Of a stretch of 64,000 nt of DNA, positions 63,570 through 64,000 are shown one piece after another. The DNA lies in NCBI GenBank assembly GCA_003576685.1, contig QOZR01000003.1:372001-436000 (forward strand), written 5' to 3'. Each line of letters begins with the position of its first letter. Position 1 is the first letter of the stretch. A program made the position numbers and the translations under genes. The notes under the pieces were generated by a model that worked only from the letters and a program-made list of their open reading frames with translations, had not been told where the DNA came from and searched no databases. Source of the DNA: Virgifigura deserti. Its GTDB lineage: Bacteria > Pseudomonadota > Alphaproteobacteria > Dongiales > Dongiaceae.

Positions 63570-64000
63570 GCTGCCCCCTTCGGATACCCGTTTCGTACGC
63601 AGGGCCTCCTTTGGCCCTCACGCGCTGCATGGAAGCCGGCGGAAGTTGTAGCGCTACGCCAAGGGTCAGCACATCGAGATGGATGCGATGTGCTCGAGCA
63701 GCATGTCCGAACGCCCCCGAAACGACTCACAAGGCCGTCTTGGTAAAATTCTACTACATGCTTCACGGGCCCGCAAAGCACAGTGCCGATGAATCATGCC
63801 GACGTGCCCCTTTCGCATTCAGCGCTTCTCGCTCGTTTTCAATTAGCCTCGAGATGGACAATGCGCCGACGCTCCGTGAACGCAGATATCAGGGATCGAT
63901 TCCGGTCTGTTTCTCATCCGGCGGGCTCGCGAATGTGCGACGAGCGGTGATAATCCGTGACAGCGTGGTGAGCCAGCAGAGTAGGCCGAAACTGTAGGCG
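63570..64000. other. Right-edge region, no gene seen
   Basis: About 430 bases. TRAP operons usually carry dctP before dctQ, but no binding-protein sequence is present. The only open frames lack family motifs. Confidence 0.5.

Overview
The window reads as a GC-rich alphaproteobacterial chromosome segment, most like a member of the Rhodospirillales or a neighbouring order. This rests on gene content and order (ppx-rlmE-guaB-rsmB-like-guaA housekeeping block, RpiR, TRAP and PotABCD-type uptake systems, ku/ligD repair) and not on a marker-gene tree, so the placement is tentative. Nearly every gene is compact, many neighbours overlap by 4 bases (ATGA or GTGA), and long antisense open frames are common because of the base composition.

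Region 1 (1-8509) is housekeeping: guaA (cut by the left edge), a small integral membrane protein, a decayed AI-2E transporter, a GNAT acetyltransferase, an RsmB/NOP-type rRNA methyltransferase, guaB, rlmE and a Ppx/GppA phosphatase, then tRNA-Gln(CTG). A small element with terminal inverted repeats sits on the 3' end of rlmE.

Region 2 (8966-29728) looks like a phosphorus-scavenging and secretion island. It holds a PEP-CTERM surface protein, an eleven-gene type II secretion operon in an Xps-like order (E F G H I J L M N/C D K), a very large secreted calcineurin-type phosphoesterase directly upstream as the probable substrate, a phosphonate-type ABC importer (phnD, phnC, phnE order on the transcript) behind a candidate Pho box, a NagD-like HAD phosphatase, an RpiR regulator and the prepilin peptidase gspO.

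Region 3 (about 30040-33168) is a small cassette: ArsR regulator, AHSA1-type protein, GFA-family protein, MerR regulator and a DUF2938 membrane protein. It is bracketed by an inverted pair of 34-base repeats and carries an IS5-type transposase remnant.

Region 4 (33243-44986) is one co-oriented catabolic cluster: PotABCD-like importer, NIPSNAP protein, aldehyde dehydrogenase, alpha/beta hydrolase, AA_synth (DUF1185) protein, GntR regulator, luciferase-like flavin monooxygenase, flavin reductase and a GAF-PucR regulator. Its parts list resembles a Rut-type oxidative ring-opening pathway with different hydrolytic parts. A nearly identical 13-base palindrome lies upstream of gntR and upstream of the flavin reductase gene.

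Region 5 (45021-64000) is mixed: recombinase remnant, Bcr/CflA-type exporter, secreted cache protein plus chemoreceptor, membrane-anchored hemerythrin, a 56-residue zinc-ribbon protein, an ExeA/GspA-like ATPase, a chaB-ku-ligD(polymerase) repair operon, a PadR-controlled RND pump, a hybrid histidine kinase, a KdgK-like sugar kinase and wrecked dctQ/dctM TRAP genes.
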